A stretch of DNA of 64,000 bases from Hyaloscypha bicolor E (lineage: Eukaryota; Ascomycota; Leotiomycetes; Helotiales; Hyaloscyphaceae), in assembly GCF_002865645.1 (NCBI RefSeq), contig NW_020194684.1:3569623-3633622 (forward strand), in the 5' to 3' direction. How positions within the stretch are numbered: the first letter of the stretch is position 1; each line of letters opens with the position of its first letter. The notes below the pieces were generated by a model, which did not search any database, was not told where the DNA came from, and saw nothing but the letters and a program-made list of their open reading frames with translations. Positions 1 through 12,520 of the stretch are shown one piece after another. The position numbers and the translations under genes were made by a program.

Positions 1-400
1 ATCTGAGAAAGTAAAGAAGAAAGTAGCTAAGGAGCAAGTATATAAGAATAGAGCTAGAGAAGAAGGAGAATCAGGTAATTAAGTAGAGGGGAAGGTACTA
101 AAAAGGACTAGGGTAGCTATAGGAGCGCCTAGATATAGTAGGAGACATATATAGTAAAGCTTTTACTATTCCCGAGACCTTAATATTACCTGATTAGTTA
201 ATTAGTCATTCGATTAATTAATCGGCCCTCTTATTAATTAATCGGGACCTACTATAGCTTGCGAATTATATTCCATTTCCTATTAATTAATAGGAGCTAT
301 AATTAATTAATTGGAAGGCCGATTGACTAATTATAGTGCCCGATTAGTAAACCACTCGTATTAATAAACGGGCGTAAATATATAGAATTAAGAAATAAGT
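1..400 (+). mobile_element. 3' tail of a probable DNA transposon, with subterminal repeats
   Basis: The first 150 bases read in one frame as a lysine/arginine/glutamate-rich stretch (positions 5-172) with one internal stop. It resembles the basic C-terminal tail of fungal DDE transposases, but no catalytic motif lies inside the window. After it, positions 192-370 hold at least six variants of ATTAATTAATCGG in both orientations. They include the palindrome CGATTAATTAATCG (211-224) and copies near 232-245, 281-292, 301-313, 320-332 and 341-350. Repeated subterminal motifs are typical of terminal regions of cut-and-paste elements. The assignment is inference; the element starts upstream of the window and its exact terminus is not visible. 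Confidence 0.3.
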
Positions 401-2274
401 AAGCTTTAAATTATATTATAAATATAAGATCTAGGGCCTAGAAAGCAAAGTTAGACTATTTCTATTTTAATAATTTAGAGCTAAAGAAAAGAAAAGAATC
501 TTAAAAAAGCCTCGGATCTATATAATTACAAGCTATATATAGGCCTATATATTAGCTAAGCAGGATTATAATATATAACCTCGATTTATACTTCCCGATT
601 TTAAATATCTAGCTAGTTCTAGTCTAATATCTATTAGTAATATATACTATAATAACTATAATATATAATATATTTTAGATATTTTTTTTTATTATTAGTA
701 AAATTCGCAAGCTAGTATTTATAATACTAATTATTAATAATAGTTTTTAATTATATAATATTAATTCAAGTAATAATTTAATTAAATAAGAAATAATATC
801 TTAGGATTTTATTAATTATAATTAGTAATTAAAAGAAATTATAAACTATTTTTATTATTTATTATTATAAATTAGAATTATTACTAAAATATATTTTATT
901 ATTATTAGTCTATATTAATATTAAGCTATTATAAATATAATTTTAGTATTCTCGAATTTTTTATAATATTTCTAGTTTATAAATTATTATTATATATTAT
1001 TAATAATATATATATATTATAAATAAAGTTATTAAAAATATATAAAGAAAATTATATAATTAATATTAGTAAATAATAATAAAAATAAATAATAAGGCTT
1101 TTAATTTTATAAATTATACTAGCTTAACTTTATTTAATAAAAAGATTCAAGTATTATTTTTATTAAATTTTTCTTTAGCTCTTAGCTTTACTTATTATAA
1201 TTCTTTTATTTTATTAAATATTTTTTTTATTTTTTTAGTATTTTATATTAAGAATCTTATTAATTTTATAATAGTTATTTTCTTTAAAATATATTATCTA
1301 ATATATTAGTTTATAATTATATTTATTAGTAACTAATATCTTTAATTTTAAATAAATTATAGAAATTACTAGATATATATAGCTTAAGTTTATTAGTAAT
1401 TCTAATTCTTTCTAATATTAAAAAAAGCCCTTATTTAATTAAAAAGAAAACATTTATTTTTAGGATTTAGTATTCGGGTTTTCTAACTTTATATATTATT
1501 TATTAATATATTTATTAGCTAGTAATAAATATTAAAATTTAGTTTTATTTGAGCCTGGATTATTTTAATTATATCTAAAACTTCTTAGTAAATGTTTATT
1601 TAATATTAGATAAATTTTTTTATTTTTAGTATTTTGAAATAAAAAGAAAAAGCTAATTTTATTAATATTTTATAAAGGAATTTTATAGAAGTCTTATTAC
1701 TAGTAAAGTAAAGTAAATAATTAAAAGCAAACTTTATTTCTAATTAATATTCTTATTAATATCTAATAGTAAATAGTAAATAATAAATTTTATTTATTAA
1801 TTAGATTTCTTAAATTATTTATTTATTAATAAATAATATATAATTATTATAATTAATTGCGTTTTTAATAAATAAAAAAGCTCTTATTAAAAACTTTCTA
1901 TAAATTCTTTATTATTATTAGAGATTATTATTACTAGTATTTTCTAGAAATAATATATTTATATTTATTTCTTTATTATTTATATTAATTTTCTAAATAT
2001 TAAATAAATATATTTATTATAATAAAAAGTATATTAAAAAACTATTTTTAAATATTAATAATTCTATAATAAAATTAATATAAATTATAGCTAAAGATAT
2101 AAAGAATATTTATATAGAATTTAGATTATTAAAGAATTTATATTATACCGGCTTTAATATCTTATAAATAAAATAATAATTAATATAATTCTCGATTTTC
2201 TTTATTTTTTTGCAAGAAATAAATATTATAATAAAAAAGCTTATATAGCTTTCTTTTCCTAATATATATATACG
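401..2274. other. AT-rich RIP-degraded DNA, no gene recognised
   Basis: This stretch is TpA-dominated with very few CpA or TpG, as expected of RIPed repeats. From about 1130 the plus strand is T-rich, so any ancestral coding sequence was probably on the minus strand, but I could not recognise a protein motif on either strand. No long open frame exists. It is probably an old transposon. Confidence 0.4.
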
Positions 2275-2353
2275 AGTTTAGGGCTGCTTTACTAAAATTA
2301 TTACTAGCGGCTTTATATAAGCTCCGGGGCTAGTAATAATTTTGCCCTAAACT
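2275..2353 (-). repeat. 79-bp hairpin element, copy 1 (inverse of the copy at 25072)
   Basis: The sequence starts AGTTTAGGGC and ends GCCCTAAACT, a perfect 10-bp inverted repeat. An inner 15-bp inverted pair (AAAATTATTACTAGC and GCTAGTAATAATTTT) makes a long imperfect stem around a GC-rich loop. The reverse complement closely matches 25072-25150, and weaker similarity continues rightward to about 2460. The other copy lies at the 3' end of the Helitron, so this one may mark a minus-strand Helitron terminus. That is inference. Confidence 0.6.
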
Positions 2354-2511
2354 TATTTCGAATAGTTTTAAATAATACTTCTTAGTAATAAACTTCTTAA
2401 AAACTTTTAATAAATTATATAAGAAAGAAAATAAATTATAAATATATAAATTTATTTATAAATAAGCTAAAACTATTCTCTTAATTCATATTTTAATAAT
2501 TAAGATTTAAA

Positions 2512-2548
<37 letters not shown>

Positions 2549-3080
2549 TTATAAAATTAAGTCTTTTTTAATTATTAAATTTTAATAATATAAGTATTTT
2601 AAATAAGTTTTAATAATGAAAGAATATTAATTTAAATTATATTTATATAATATTTTTATTTATTTTAATAAACTTTTAGTTTTTGTTTTAATTTCTTTCT
2701 AAAATTCTTTTATTAATAAGTATTATATAAAGAAAGGTTTTAATAAAAGTAATTTATTAATATTAAATAATATTTATATAAGTTTATTTTAAAAAAGTTT
2801 TTAAATATAAAATAAAAATTATATATATAAAAGACTTTAATTAAAAAAGCTCTTTAAAAACTTTATATTATTAAATATATTAAAAATATAAATTATTTTT
2901 AAAATCTTTCTTAAATTAAAATATTTAAAGATATATTATTTAATTTAAGAATTATTTTAATAAGAATTTTAATATTTTTATATTTTTATAAATTAAGAAA
3001 ATTTAATTTAATATAATTTACTTTTAATAAAAGAATTCAATTTCTTATATCTCTTATTATTAGTATAGCTATTCCTTTGG
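2354..3080. other. AT-rich RIP-degraded DNA with a short (TA)n tract
   Basis: The first 100 bases resemble the reverse complement of sequence just inside the hairpin at 25072-25150. A (TA)n run occupies about 2515-2542. Nothing coding was recognised in the rest. Confidence 0.4.
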
Positions 3081-3201
3081 GAGTCACGTGCGTAGTTACG
3101 GGATACGGGATACGGGATACGGGATATGAGTAATAGAACATGAGTAATAGGACATGGGATACGGGACATGGTTATGTAACCTCGCGTCTCATTAGTGACT
3201 C
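3081..3201. repeat. Non-RIPed MITE-like patch with GAGTCAC inverted ends and octamer repeats
   Basis: The block begins GAGTCAC and ends GTGACTC, a 7-bp perfect inverted repeat, and contains CACGTG. Inside are four near-perfect tandem copies of an ACGGGATA octamer (about 3098-3130), followed by degenerate versions with GAGTAATAGAACAT-like units. It keeps CpG, CpA and TpG, unlike everything around it. A similar core, CACGTG followed by TAGTTACGGGA, recurs near 52500. A small non-autonomous element is one explanation; a minisatellite is another. No target duplication was found. Confidence 0.4.
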
Positions 3202-3764
3202 GACTAGTAGACTAGATCCCTTTAGGCTTAGCAGATTTAGAGATCGCATATTAATACCACGATATTATAATTCTTATTTCTAAATAATAATAATTTCACT
3301 AATCTTATATAAATAGTATTTCACGAATATATAATAGTATTATATATTACTAATAAACTAATACTTATATATTATATTATCTTATTAAGTTATAATAAAC
3401 TTTCTTTTATTAATTTAATTTATAAAACTCATTTTTATATTATATAATATTTTTAAATAATTAATTTTATAAATTCTTAAACTTTAAACTTAATATAAGT
3501 TCTTTAAATTATTAAAATTATTTATATATATAAAACCTTAGATTTATAAACTTTTATTTAATATATTAAATTTGATTTATTTTAATTTTTTATTTCTAAT
3601 CTTAATTATATAAAAAACTTAATTAAAATTTATAAAAAGCTTTTTTATTATAATAAGAAATAATAGTATTTTTATAAAGCTTTCTTAGCTTTTTCTTTTC
3701 TTTTATATTCTTTTTATATAAAATATTCTCTTAATTTATATTTTAATTAAATATATAATATTAA
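3202..3764. other. AT-rich spacer, nothing recognised
   Basis: About 90 bases (3202-3290) are still GC-balanced; the rest is RIP-like AT-rich sequence without motifs or open frames. Confidence 0.4.
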
Positions 3765-4022
3765 TATTATAATTCCCAAATATCTAGCCAGATATTAGAT
3801 ATTTTCTAGATATATATAATAAGGCCGTTTTACTAGAGCAATATATTTGAAATATACTAGAGATATTTAGAAGACTAAGCTTCTTTAGAACTAGTATACT
3901 ATAAAGTATATATACTTCTTTATAGTCTTTTATATTCTAGTTTTCTTTTCTTTAGCTTTGAATTATCTTTATAAGAGATCTTCTATTTTACTTTCTAAGC
4001 CCTAAATATTATACTTATAATA
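3765..4022 (+). repeat. 5' LTR of Gypsy element A
   Basis: This direct repeat aligns with 8210-8462, 14449-14701 and the less mutated 52695-52946. The latter shows the family termini TGTTACG...CGTAACA. In this copy both ends are RIPed to TA. It is 5 bases longer than the LTRs of B because of a small difference after the first 20 bases. Confidence 0.75.
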
Positions 4023-5701
4023 ATATTTAAAGCTTTCTCTTTTTAATTTTATAAAGAATTTCAAATAAACTAATTTAGAACTATTAGAAATATAGGTATT
4101 ACTAAGATAACGGAATCTTAGAAATACAAGTAATAAATTCTAGAATAATAAAAGTAAAAAGCTTTAGAACTATTAGAGAAATTAGATATTTATATCTTTA
4201 TAAATATATACTAGTAATATATTAGAAACTTTTCTAAAAACCCGAAAATTAAAGAACCTCGAATAAAGGCTATTCTTTAATTAAGTTCTAAAGTAATAAA
4301 TACCTATAGGCTAGTAATCTAACTATTATTCTTAAGCCCTATTCTATAATCTTATAGGCCCTATATATATACCGGTAATAAGATTACTAGAAAAAATATA
4401 ATAAAGAAAAAGTATAATAAGTTAACTTTTTAGGATATTATATAATTTATAATAATATTAATTTCTTCTAAAGCTTTTATTAGTTCAAGTTATTCTATTA
4501 ATAGTTCTTTTTAAACCAAATGCCCTATTAATATTTCTAGAAGTTTTTTTAGATAAATTTATAAAAGAAAAAACTTCTCTTTTTATTAAAAAGCTCCTAT
4601 ATACTAATTAGTTTATTATTACTAAAGAACTATATAAATAGGCCAAGAAAGCTAATTACTTGCTTTTAGATATTAATTTAATTATTACTAGTTATTAGAA
4701 AAATCTTAAAAAAGCTATTTTATATAAAACAAGTTATAAAGATATTAAGGGCCTTTTTAAAAATACTAAGCTTTATAATATTAAACTCGAGAATAATATT
4801 AAATATTATATAATTATAATAAATTAGTTTATAATAGTTTTAGTTATTTTTATTCTATTTACTCTTATTATTTCTATAGTTCCAGCTATTCTAAACCTTT
4901 TTTAAAAGAATTTCAAACTATTTCCTACTTATTTCTATTTAGAATTCTTTATATCTTATACTTTTTTTTTTTAGAAATACTAGAATTACTAAGCTTTTAA
5001 ATCTAATTCTCTTTATTAGAAATTATACTATTTTTAATAACTAGCTAGTTTAGATTAAGAATAAGCTATAAGGAAATATTAATTCGTATTTCTTAAAGAA
5101 TCTTAAAATTATCTATATTTCTAATAAACTTATAAATAATACTCTCGCTCTAGCTAATTTTTATATAAATAAAAATAGCCCGAATTAGTATTATTAGCTC
5201 TTAGAGCTATACCTTTATTTAAAGAAGCTATATTCTAATTCTAATAAGATATAAAATACTTACTATAACTTTAGTAAGCTTTAAATATATTTTAGTTAAG
5301 TATTTCAGGAGTTCTATATTCTTTTCTTATAATTATTTATAAAAGGCAATATTAGCTTTTAAGATATTAAATATAAACTAAATAAAAAGCTTTTACTAAA
5401 ACCTTAGAAATTAGTATATATATATTATAATAATTCCTCTATTAATATTATTTGCTTTATTTAGTATTATATTACTAATAATTAGTAAATTAAGGCTATA
5501 TATAAGAAGATTAAGAAATATAAGAAAATAAGAACTATTCTAGTCAAGTTTATTTCTGGTATTATATTCTTTTATATTTCTAAAAAATATATTTTTAAAA
5601 AGAAACCCAAAAAGCCTATATTAATTATTCTTATTAAGTATATATTTTCTTATAAATATAATTAATATCTTATAAAGACTAAAGATCTTTTAATTATTAA
5701 G

Positions 5702-5743
5702 TACTTTAACTATAACGAGTTTGGCTATTATATTTATTACTAT
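5702..5743 (+). pseudogene. Gag zinc knuckle relic of element A
   Basis: Fourteen codons read YFNYNEFGYYIYYY, which fits the CX2CX4HX4C nucleocapsid knuckle with the Cys and His codons turned to Tyr or Phe by RIP-type changes. The same motif is at 10127-10168 in B. It would have bound the element RNA in the virus-like particle. Confidence 0.6.
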
Positions 5744-6145
5744 CTAGTTAGATATAGTAAGGAAACTAAAATAGCTTTTTCTAGAATTAATATTATAATA
5801 ATAATATATAAATAGATTAGAGGAAAAGAAGATATAGTATAAGTAACTAAAGCTTAAATATAAGAGTATAGTTATATAGGCCTATATATAACTACTAGTA
5901 TATAATTACTATATAATAATTAAGCCAGGCTTAGTTTCTATTCTATTAAAGTACCTAGTTCCTATTTTAGTAAAATATTTAGAGAATTCAAGCTCTAATT
6001 CTAGTATAAAACCGGAAAACAAGTACTTTTAAAGAAAGTCTTTATTTTAGGAGCTTATAATATAGATTTAGTAAAAGTTAATTTAACTTATTTAATAAAA
6101 GGAAATACTTTTATAATATCTTATATTATTAGTATAAATAATTTA

Positions 6146-6205
6146 GGAATTAAGTTTTCTTTTTTTATTAATACTAGAGCTAATAGTTATACTTTTATTA
6201 ATATA
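6146..6205 (+). pseudogene. Aspartic protease relic of element A
   Basis: The frame reads GIKFSFFINTRANSYTF, matching the start of a retropepsin domain in which the DTGAN active site has become NTRAN (Asp to Asn, Gly to Arg, both G-to-A). The homologous segment in B is at 10439-10498. The enzyme would have cleaved the Gag-Pol polyprotein. Confidence 0.65.
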
Positions 6206-7099
6206 AAACTTATTTAGTTTATAAAGTAATTTCTTTCTTTATTTTATATTATATATAGTTTTAATAAAAAGCTAGCTAAGTTTACTAAAAAATAATAAAT
6301 AAAGTATTAATATACTTATAATTATTCTAAACTTTAGAGATTATAATATTATTCTTAGTAGAAAATAGATTATATATATTAATATTCTAGTTAATTATAG
6401 AAGATATAGGCTTATATAGCTAAAGAATAAGCCTAAATCTATATAATTCAATTATATTATTAGTATTTCTTAATAATAGCTAGAGAAATAACCTAATAAA
6501 AAGTATTAAAAAAATACTAATTAATAAGATTTTATTATAAGCTATTTCTAGAAATCTCCTATTCTTAAATAGTTTTTTTTCTTTTAAACTAATTAAAGAA
6601 AATTATATAAAACTATAAAAAAGAAGCTTTTATAGCCTAATTAAAATATAATACCCAAGTAAAAGCTAAAGAAGTAAAAAGAAATCCTTAATAAAAAATA
6701 AATATTAGATCTAGCTATTTTTATTTCTATAGTATTTAATTATATAGCTAAGAAACAAAATAATATTATTAGTTAAATCTCTATTTATGAGATTAATAAA
6801 GAGCTTAAAGCTCGGAAAAAGAAGCTATTTCTAGTCTAGAGAATTAATAACCAGAAGAAATAAAGCTTTAATAGCTCTAGAAAATACTATTTTCGAAACT
6901 CAAGAAATATATCTTTATTTTTTCTAAGAAGAAATCTAATATTCTTTTTTCCTATAAACTATATAATTATAATATTTAGATTAAAGGCCTAAAGGAAACT
7001 AAGAATATTAGATATTAATTTCTCTAGTAATAGTTTATTTAAAAGCTTCTAGAAATTAAGTATTTCTTAAAAAATAATTTAGCTAAAGGCTTTATTAAA

Positions 7100-8050
7100 G
7101 CTAGTTAAACTTCTTTTACTTTACTAGTTCTTTTTATAAAAAAGCAAATAAAGGTTTATACTTTTATATTAATTTCTGCTATCTAAATAATATTACCCGG
7201 AAAAATTAATATCTTCTTTTATTTATTAATAAGACTTTAAGTTAATTATTTAAAACCAAGATTTATATTAGATTAGATATTTACTAAGGTTTTTATTATA
7301 TAATTATAAACCCGGACTTTTAGGAACTAATAATATTCTATATTTGCTATAAAGTATATAAATATAATATTTTATAGAAAGGCTTTATAAATAGCCCGGT
7401 TATATATTAATACTATATAAATAATATATCTTTTAATTATCTAAATAACTTTTATATAATATATTTTAATAATATTCTATTAGTTTACTAGAAATATATA
7501 ATATTATTATATAGTTATAGAATACTATTTATATAAGTTAGTAAAGTTATTATTATTTAGAAATAAGAATTATAATATTATAGTATTAATATATAATTCC
7601 TAAATCTACTAAGCCTAAAAGAAACTAGTTTACTAATTGAGTTATACCTATAATATAAGCTTATATAACTAGTTATATAACTAGGAAATTCGTAATATAG
7701 CTATTCTAATATATTCTTATTTATTTAGAGAATCTAATAAAATATAAATAATATATATAAAAAGTACTAGACTATTTATACTTTATTAGTCTCTAAATAA
7801 ATATTAAGAAATCGGAATTTAAAGTTATATATATAAAGTATTTAGGTTTTATTATTTCTATATCTAGTATTAAAGTAAATTCTAATAAAGTTAAAATAAT
7901 ATATAACTAGTAATTCTTAAAAATAATTAAGGATATATAGTTCTTTTTTAACTTCTATAACTTCTATAAATACTTTATTAGAAAATACAAATAAATTACT
8001 AAATTTCTTATCTTATTTATAAAAAAGAATATTTCTTTTAAATAATTCAA
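7100..8050 (+). pseudogene. Reverse transcriptase relic of element A
   Basis: The segment preserves the Gypsy RT order: LVLFIKK near 7125, KIYIRLDIY near 7258 (the conserved KxDL block), the YxDD box as YFNN at about 7460-7475, KSEFKVIYIKYLGF at about 7825, and FFNFYNFYKYFIRKYK at about 7950. Both catalytic aspartates are Asn and numerous stops interrupt the frame. The insertion at 7479-7717 falls immediately after the YxDD box. No RNase H follows because the element is cut at 8209. Confidence 0.75.
7479..7717. mobile_element. 239-bp insertion in the RT of element A, with ATATTCT duplication
   Basis: Comparison with B and H shows A has extra sequence right after the YxDD box. The insertion is bounded by a direct duplication ATATTCT (7472-7478 and 7711-7717). 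The next base outward breaks an 8-bp match (A versus T). The inserted piece begins ATTAGTTTACTAG and ends CTATTCTAAT, giving only short inverted ends. It contains no coding sequence. A non-autonomous DNA element, perhaps hAT-like because of the 7-8 bp duplication, is inferred. It is RIPed like its host. Confidence 0.5.
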
Positions 8051-8209
8051 ATAATATTAAAAGGCTTTTAATTACCTAAAAAAAAGCTATAATTTCTATT
8101 CTAGTTCTATAATACTATAATTTAGATCTACTTATAATAATAAAAATAAATGTATCTAAAAAAGTAATTACTAGTTTATTCTTTTAATAAAATCCAGAAA
8201 TAGGCCTTT

Positions 8210-8462
8210 TATTATAATTTCCAGATACCAGATATTAGATGCCTTCTAGATATATATAATACGGCCGCTTTACTAAAGAAATATACTTGAAATATACTAG
8301 AGATATTTAAAAAGCTAAGCTTTTTCGAGACTAGTATATTATAAGATATATATATTTCTTTATAGCTTCTTATATTTTAGTTTTCCCTTTCTTAGCTTTG
8401 AATTATCTTTATAAGAGACCTTTTATCTTACTTTCTAAGCCCAGAATACTATATTTATAATA
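8210..8462 (+). repeat. 5' LTR of Gypsy element B (253 bp)
   Basis: Direct repeat of 14449-14701, identical in length, with RIP-type differences only in most positions I compared. It starts TATTATAATTTCC and ends TTTATAATA, RIPed forms of TG...CA. It directly abuts the truncated end of A. Confidence 0.8.
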
Positions 8463-10126
8463 GTATTTAAAGCTTTCTTTCTTTAATTTTATAGAGGATT
8501 TTAAATAAACTAATTCAGAACTATTAGAAATATAGGTATTACTAAGATAATAGAATTTCAGAAATATAAGTAATAGATTCTAGAATAATAAAAGTAAAAA
8601 GCTTTAGAACTATTAGAGGAATTAGGTATTTATATCTTTATAAATATATACTAGTAATATATTAGAAACTCTTTTAAAAACCCGAAAATCGAAGAATCTC
8701 GAATAAAGGCTATTTTTTAACTAAGTCCTAGAATAATAAGTATCTATAGGCTAGTAATCTGACTACTATTCTCAAGCCCTATTCTATAACCTTATAGGCC
8801 CTATATATATACCGGTAATAAGATTACTAGAGAAAATATAATAAAGGAAAAGTATAATAGATCGACTTTCTAGAATATTATATAATCCGGAATAATATTA
8901 ACTTCTTTTAAGGCTTTTATTAGTTTAGATTATCCCGTTAATAGTTCTTTCTAAACCGAATATCCTATTAATATTTCTAGAAGTTTTTTTTAGATAAATT
9001 TATAGAAAAAGAGGCTTCTCTTTTTATTAAAAAGCTCCTATATACTAATTAGCTTATTGCTACTAAAGAATTATATAAATGGGCTAAGGAAACTAATTAC
9101 TTATTCTCTAATATTAATTCGATTATTACTAGCTATTAAAAGAATCTCAAAAAGGCTATTTTATATAAGACAAGCTATAAAGATACTAAGGGCCTTCTTA
9201 AAAATACTAAGCTTTATAATATTAAGCTCGAGAATAATATTAAATACTATATAGCTATAATAGATTAGCTTATAGTAGCTCTAGCTACTTTTACTCTATC
9301 TACTTTTACTATTTCTATAATTCCGGCTACTTTAAACCCTTCTTAAAAGAATTCCGAATTCTTTCTAGCTTATTTCCGTTTAGAATCTCTTATATCTTAT
9401 ATCTTTTTTAGAAGTACTAGAATTACTAAACTCCCAGATCTAACTTTCTTTACTAGAGATTATACTTTCTTTAATAACTAGCTAGTCCAGATTAAGAATA
9501 AGCTATAAGGAAATACTAATTTATATCTATTTGAGAATTTCAAGATTATTTATATTTCTAGTAAACTTACTAGTAATATTCTTACTCTAATTAACTCTTA
9601 TATAAATAAAGATAATTCGAATTATTACTATTAACTTTTAGAGTTCTATTCTTATCTAAAGAAGCTATATTCTAACTCTAATAAAATATAGAATACTTAT
9701 TATAATTTTAGTAAGCTTTAAATATATTTTAGTTAAATATTTCAGGAGTTCTATATTCTTTTCTTATAATTATTTATAAAAGATAATATTAGTTTTTAAG
9801 ATATTAAGTATAAACTAAATAAAAAGCTTTTACTAAAGCTCTAGAAATTAGTATATATATACTATAATAATTCTTTTATTAATATTATTTACTTTACTTA
9901 GTACTATATTACTAATAATTAGTAAATTAAAGCTATATATAAAAAGATTAAGGAATATAAGAAAATAGAAGCTATTTTAGTTAAGTTTACTTCTAGTATT
10001 ATATTCCTATATATTCCTATTAAGAAGAAGCCTAAAGAGTATATATTAATTACTTTTATTAAATATATATTTTCTTATAAGTATAAATAATATCCTATAA
10101 AAAATAAAGATCTCTTAATTATTAAA

Positions 10127-10168
10127 TATTATAATTATAACGAGTTCGGCTATTATATTAGATATTAT
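10127..10168 (+). pseudogene. Gag zinc knuckle relic of element B
   Basis: The codons read YYNYNEFGYYIRYY, spaced exactly as CX2CX4HX4C with all four ligands changed to Tyr (TGY or CAY to TAY). This is one of the clearest RIP footprints in the window. Confidence 0.65.
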
Positions 10169-10438
10169 TTAATTAGATATAGTAAGGAAACCAAGATAAC
10201 TCTTTTTAGAATTAAGCCAGGCTTAGTTTCTATTTTACTAAAATATCTAATTATTATTCTAATAAAGTATTTAAAGAATTCGAGCTCTAATTCTAGTATA
10301 GAACCGGAAAACAAATACTTCTAAAAAAAAGTCTCTATTTTAGAGGCTTATAATATAGATTTAATAGAAATTAATTTAACTTATCTAATAGAAAAGAATA
10401 CTCTTATAATATTCTATATTATTAGTATAAATAAATTA

Positions 10439-10498
10439 GGAATTAAGTTTTCTTTCCTTATTAATACTAGAGCTAATAGTTATATTTTTATTAATATA
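10439..10498 (+). pseudogene. Aspartic protease relic of element B
   Basis: GIKFSFLINTRANSYIF aligns with the retropepsin active-site region; the DTGAN box is NTRAN. It sits about 270 bp after the zinc knuckle, as in element A. Confidence 0.65.
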
Positions 10499-11439
10499 AA
10501 GCTTATTTAACTTATAAAATAATTCTTAGAAATAGAATTATAATTCTTTCTCTTATTCTATACTATATATAGTTTTTATAGAAAGCTAGCTAAGTCTATT
10601 AAGAAATATATAAAAGTTTTGCTTCTAATAAATAAATAAAGTATTAATATATTTATAATTATTCTAAACTTTAAAGATTATAATATTATTCTTAGTAGAA
10701 AATAGGCTATATATATATTAATATTCTAGTTAATTATAAAAGATATAGGCTTATATAGCCAAAGAATAAGCCTAAATTTATATAATTTAATTATATTATT
10801 AGTATTTCTTAGTAATAGCTAGAGAAGTAACCTAATAAGAAGTATTAAAAAAATACTAATTAATAAGATTTTATTATAAGCTATTTCTGGAAATCTTTTA
10901 TTCTTAAGCGGTTTTCCTTCTTTTAAACTAATTAGAAGAAATTATATAAAACTATAGAAAAGAAGCTTTTATAGTCTAATTAAGATATAATATTTAAATA
11001 AAAGCTAAAGAAGTAAAAAGAGGTTCTTAATAAAAAGTAAATATTAGATCTAGCTATTCTTATTTCTATAATATTTAATTATATAACTAAAAGAAAAGAT
11101 AAGATTATTAATTAAATCTCTATTTATAAAATTAATAAAAAGCTTAAAGCTCAAAAAAGAAAAGCTATTTCTGGCCCAGAAAATTAATAACTAGAAGAAA
11201 TAAAGCTTTAGTAGCTTTAAAGAATATTACTTCCGGAATTTAAGAAATATGCCTCTGTTTTTTCTAAAAAGAAATCTAATACTTTTCTTTCTTATAAATT
11301 ATATAATTACAAGATTTAGATTAAAGGCCTAAAGAAAACTAAAAGTATTAGATATTAATTCCTCTAGTAATAGTTTATTTAAAAGCTTTTAGAAATCAAG
11401 TATTTCTTAAAAGATAATCTGGCTAAAGGCTTTATTAAA

Positions 11440-12050
11440 GCTAGTTAAACTCTTTTTATTTTACTAGTTCTTTTTATAAAGAAAGTAAATAGAGGTTTAT
11501 ATTTTTATATTAATTTCTGCTATCTAAATATTATTACCCGAAAGAATTAATATTTTCTTTTATTTATTAATAAGATTTTAAATTAATTATCTAAAGCCAA
11601 GATTTATATTAAATTAGATATTTACTAAGCTTTCTATTATATAGTTATAGACTCAGACTCTTAGGAGCTAATAATATTTCATACCTGCTATAGAATATAT
11701 AAATATAATATTCTCTAGAAAGGCCTTATAAATAACCTAGCTATATATTAATACTATATAAATAATATATTTTAATAATATTCTTATTTATTTAACGAAT
11801 CTAGTAAAATATAAATAAATATTAAGAAATCGGAATTTAAAATTATATATATAAAATATTTAGGCTTTATTATTTTTATATCTAATATTAAAATAGATTC
11901 TAATAAAATCGAAATAATATATAACTAGTAATTTTTAAAAATAATTAAAAGTATATAGTTCTTTTTTGGCTTTTATAACTTTTATAAATACTTTATTAGA
12001 AGATATAAACGAATTACTAGATCTTTTATTTTATTTATAAAAAGGAATAT
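11440..12050 (+). pseudogene. Reverse transcriptase relic of element B, with two deletions
   Basis: Recognisable blocks are LVLFIKK, KIYIKLDIY (about 11600) and KSEFKIIYIKYLGF (about 11833-11875). Compared with A, 35 bp are missing just before the YxDD box and 49 bp between it and the KSEF block. The first deletion shifts the frame and the second brings it back. Short repeats at the deletion edges suggest slippage or end-joining. Confidence 0.7.
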
Positions 12051-12179
12051 TTCTTTTAAATAGTTTAAATAATATTAAAAAGCTTTTAATTATTTAAAAA
12101 AAAGCTATAATTTCTATTCTAGTTCTATAATATTATAATCCAGAGCTACTTATAATAGTAAAAATAAATATATCTAAAG

Positions 12180-12520
12180 AAATAATTACTAGTTTATTCT
12201 TTTAATAAGATCTATAAATAGGCCTTTAATATCCTATAGCTTATTTTTCTAAAACTATACTTCTAATAGAACTTAATTATAATATATATAATAAGGAAAT
12301 ACTTATTATAATATAAATATTAGAGGAATAGAAAACTAAACTAAAGGGCTTTTAGGATATTTCCTTTAAGGTTTATTCTAATTACTATACTTTAGAATAT
12401 TTTATAATTACTAAGAAGCTCTTTTCTTAATAAGCTAAATAGGCTAAACTCTTATTTTACTATTATTTCAAGCTTATATATTATTCTGGAAAATTAAATA
12501 AGTAAATAGATATCTTATTA
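12180..12520 (+). pseudogene. RNase H relic of element B
   Basis: LNYNIYNKEILII near 12270 and a following FKVYSNYYTLEYFIITKK-like stretch (about 12365-12420) match the Gypsy RNase H core, where the usual Asp residues are Asn. It ends with a connection rich in Gln/Lys leading to integrase. Confidence 0.65.

Larger units (their letters stand above)
3765..8209 (+). mobile_element. Ty3/Gypsy retrotransposon A, RIPed and 3' truncated
   Basis: A carries an LTR followed by a gag-pol region in the order zinc knuckle, protease, reverse transcriptase, all on the plus strand. It stops exactly where the 5' LTR of B begins, in the connection region before RNase H; B shows the missing part. Hundreds of TAG/TAA codons replace Gln and Trp codons, so nothing can be translated. 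The RT is additionally split by a 239-bp insertion (7479-7717). The body before 5700 corresponds to gag but is too degraded to place domains. A and B together look like an LTR-internal-LTR-internal-LTR array; no target duplication is visible around either. Confidence 0.8.

Noticed and set aside
9057..9254. 65-codon open frame inside element B
   Set aside because: It is out of frame with the gag relic and lies in RIPed DNA; a chance gap between stops.
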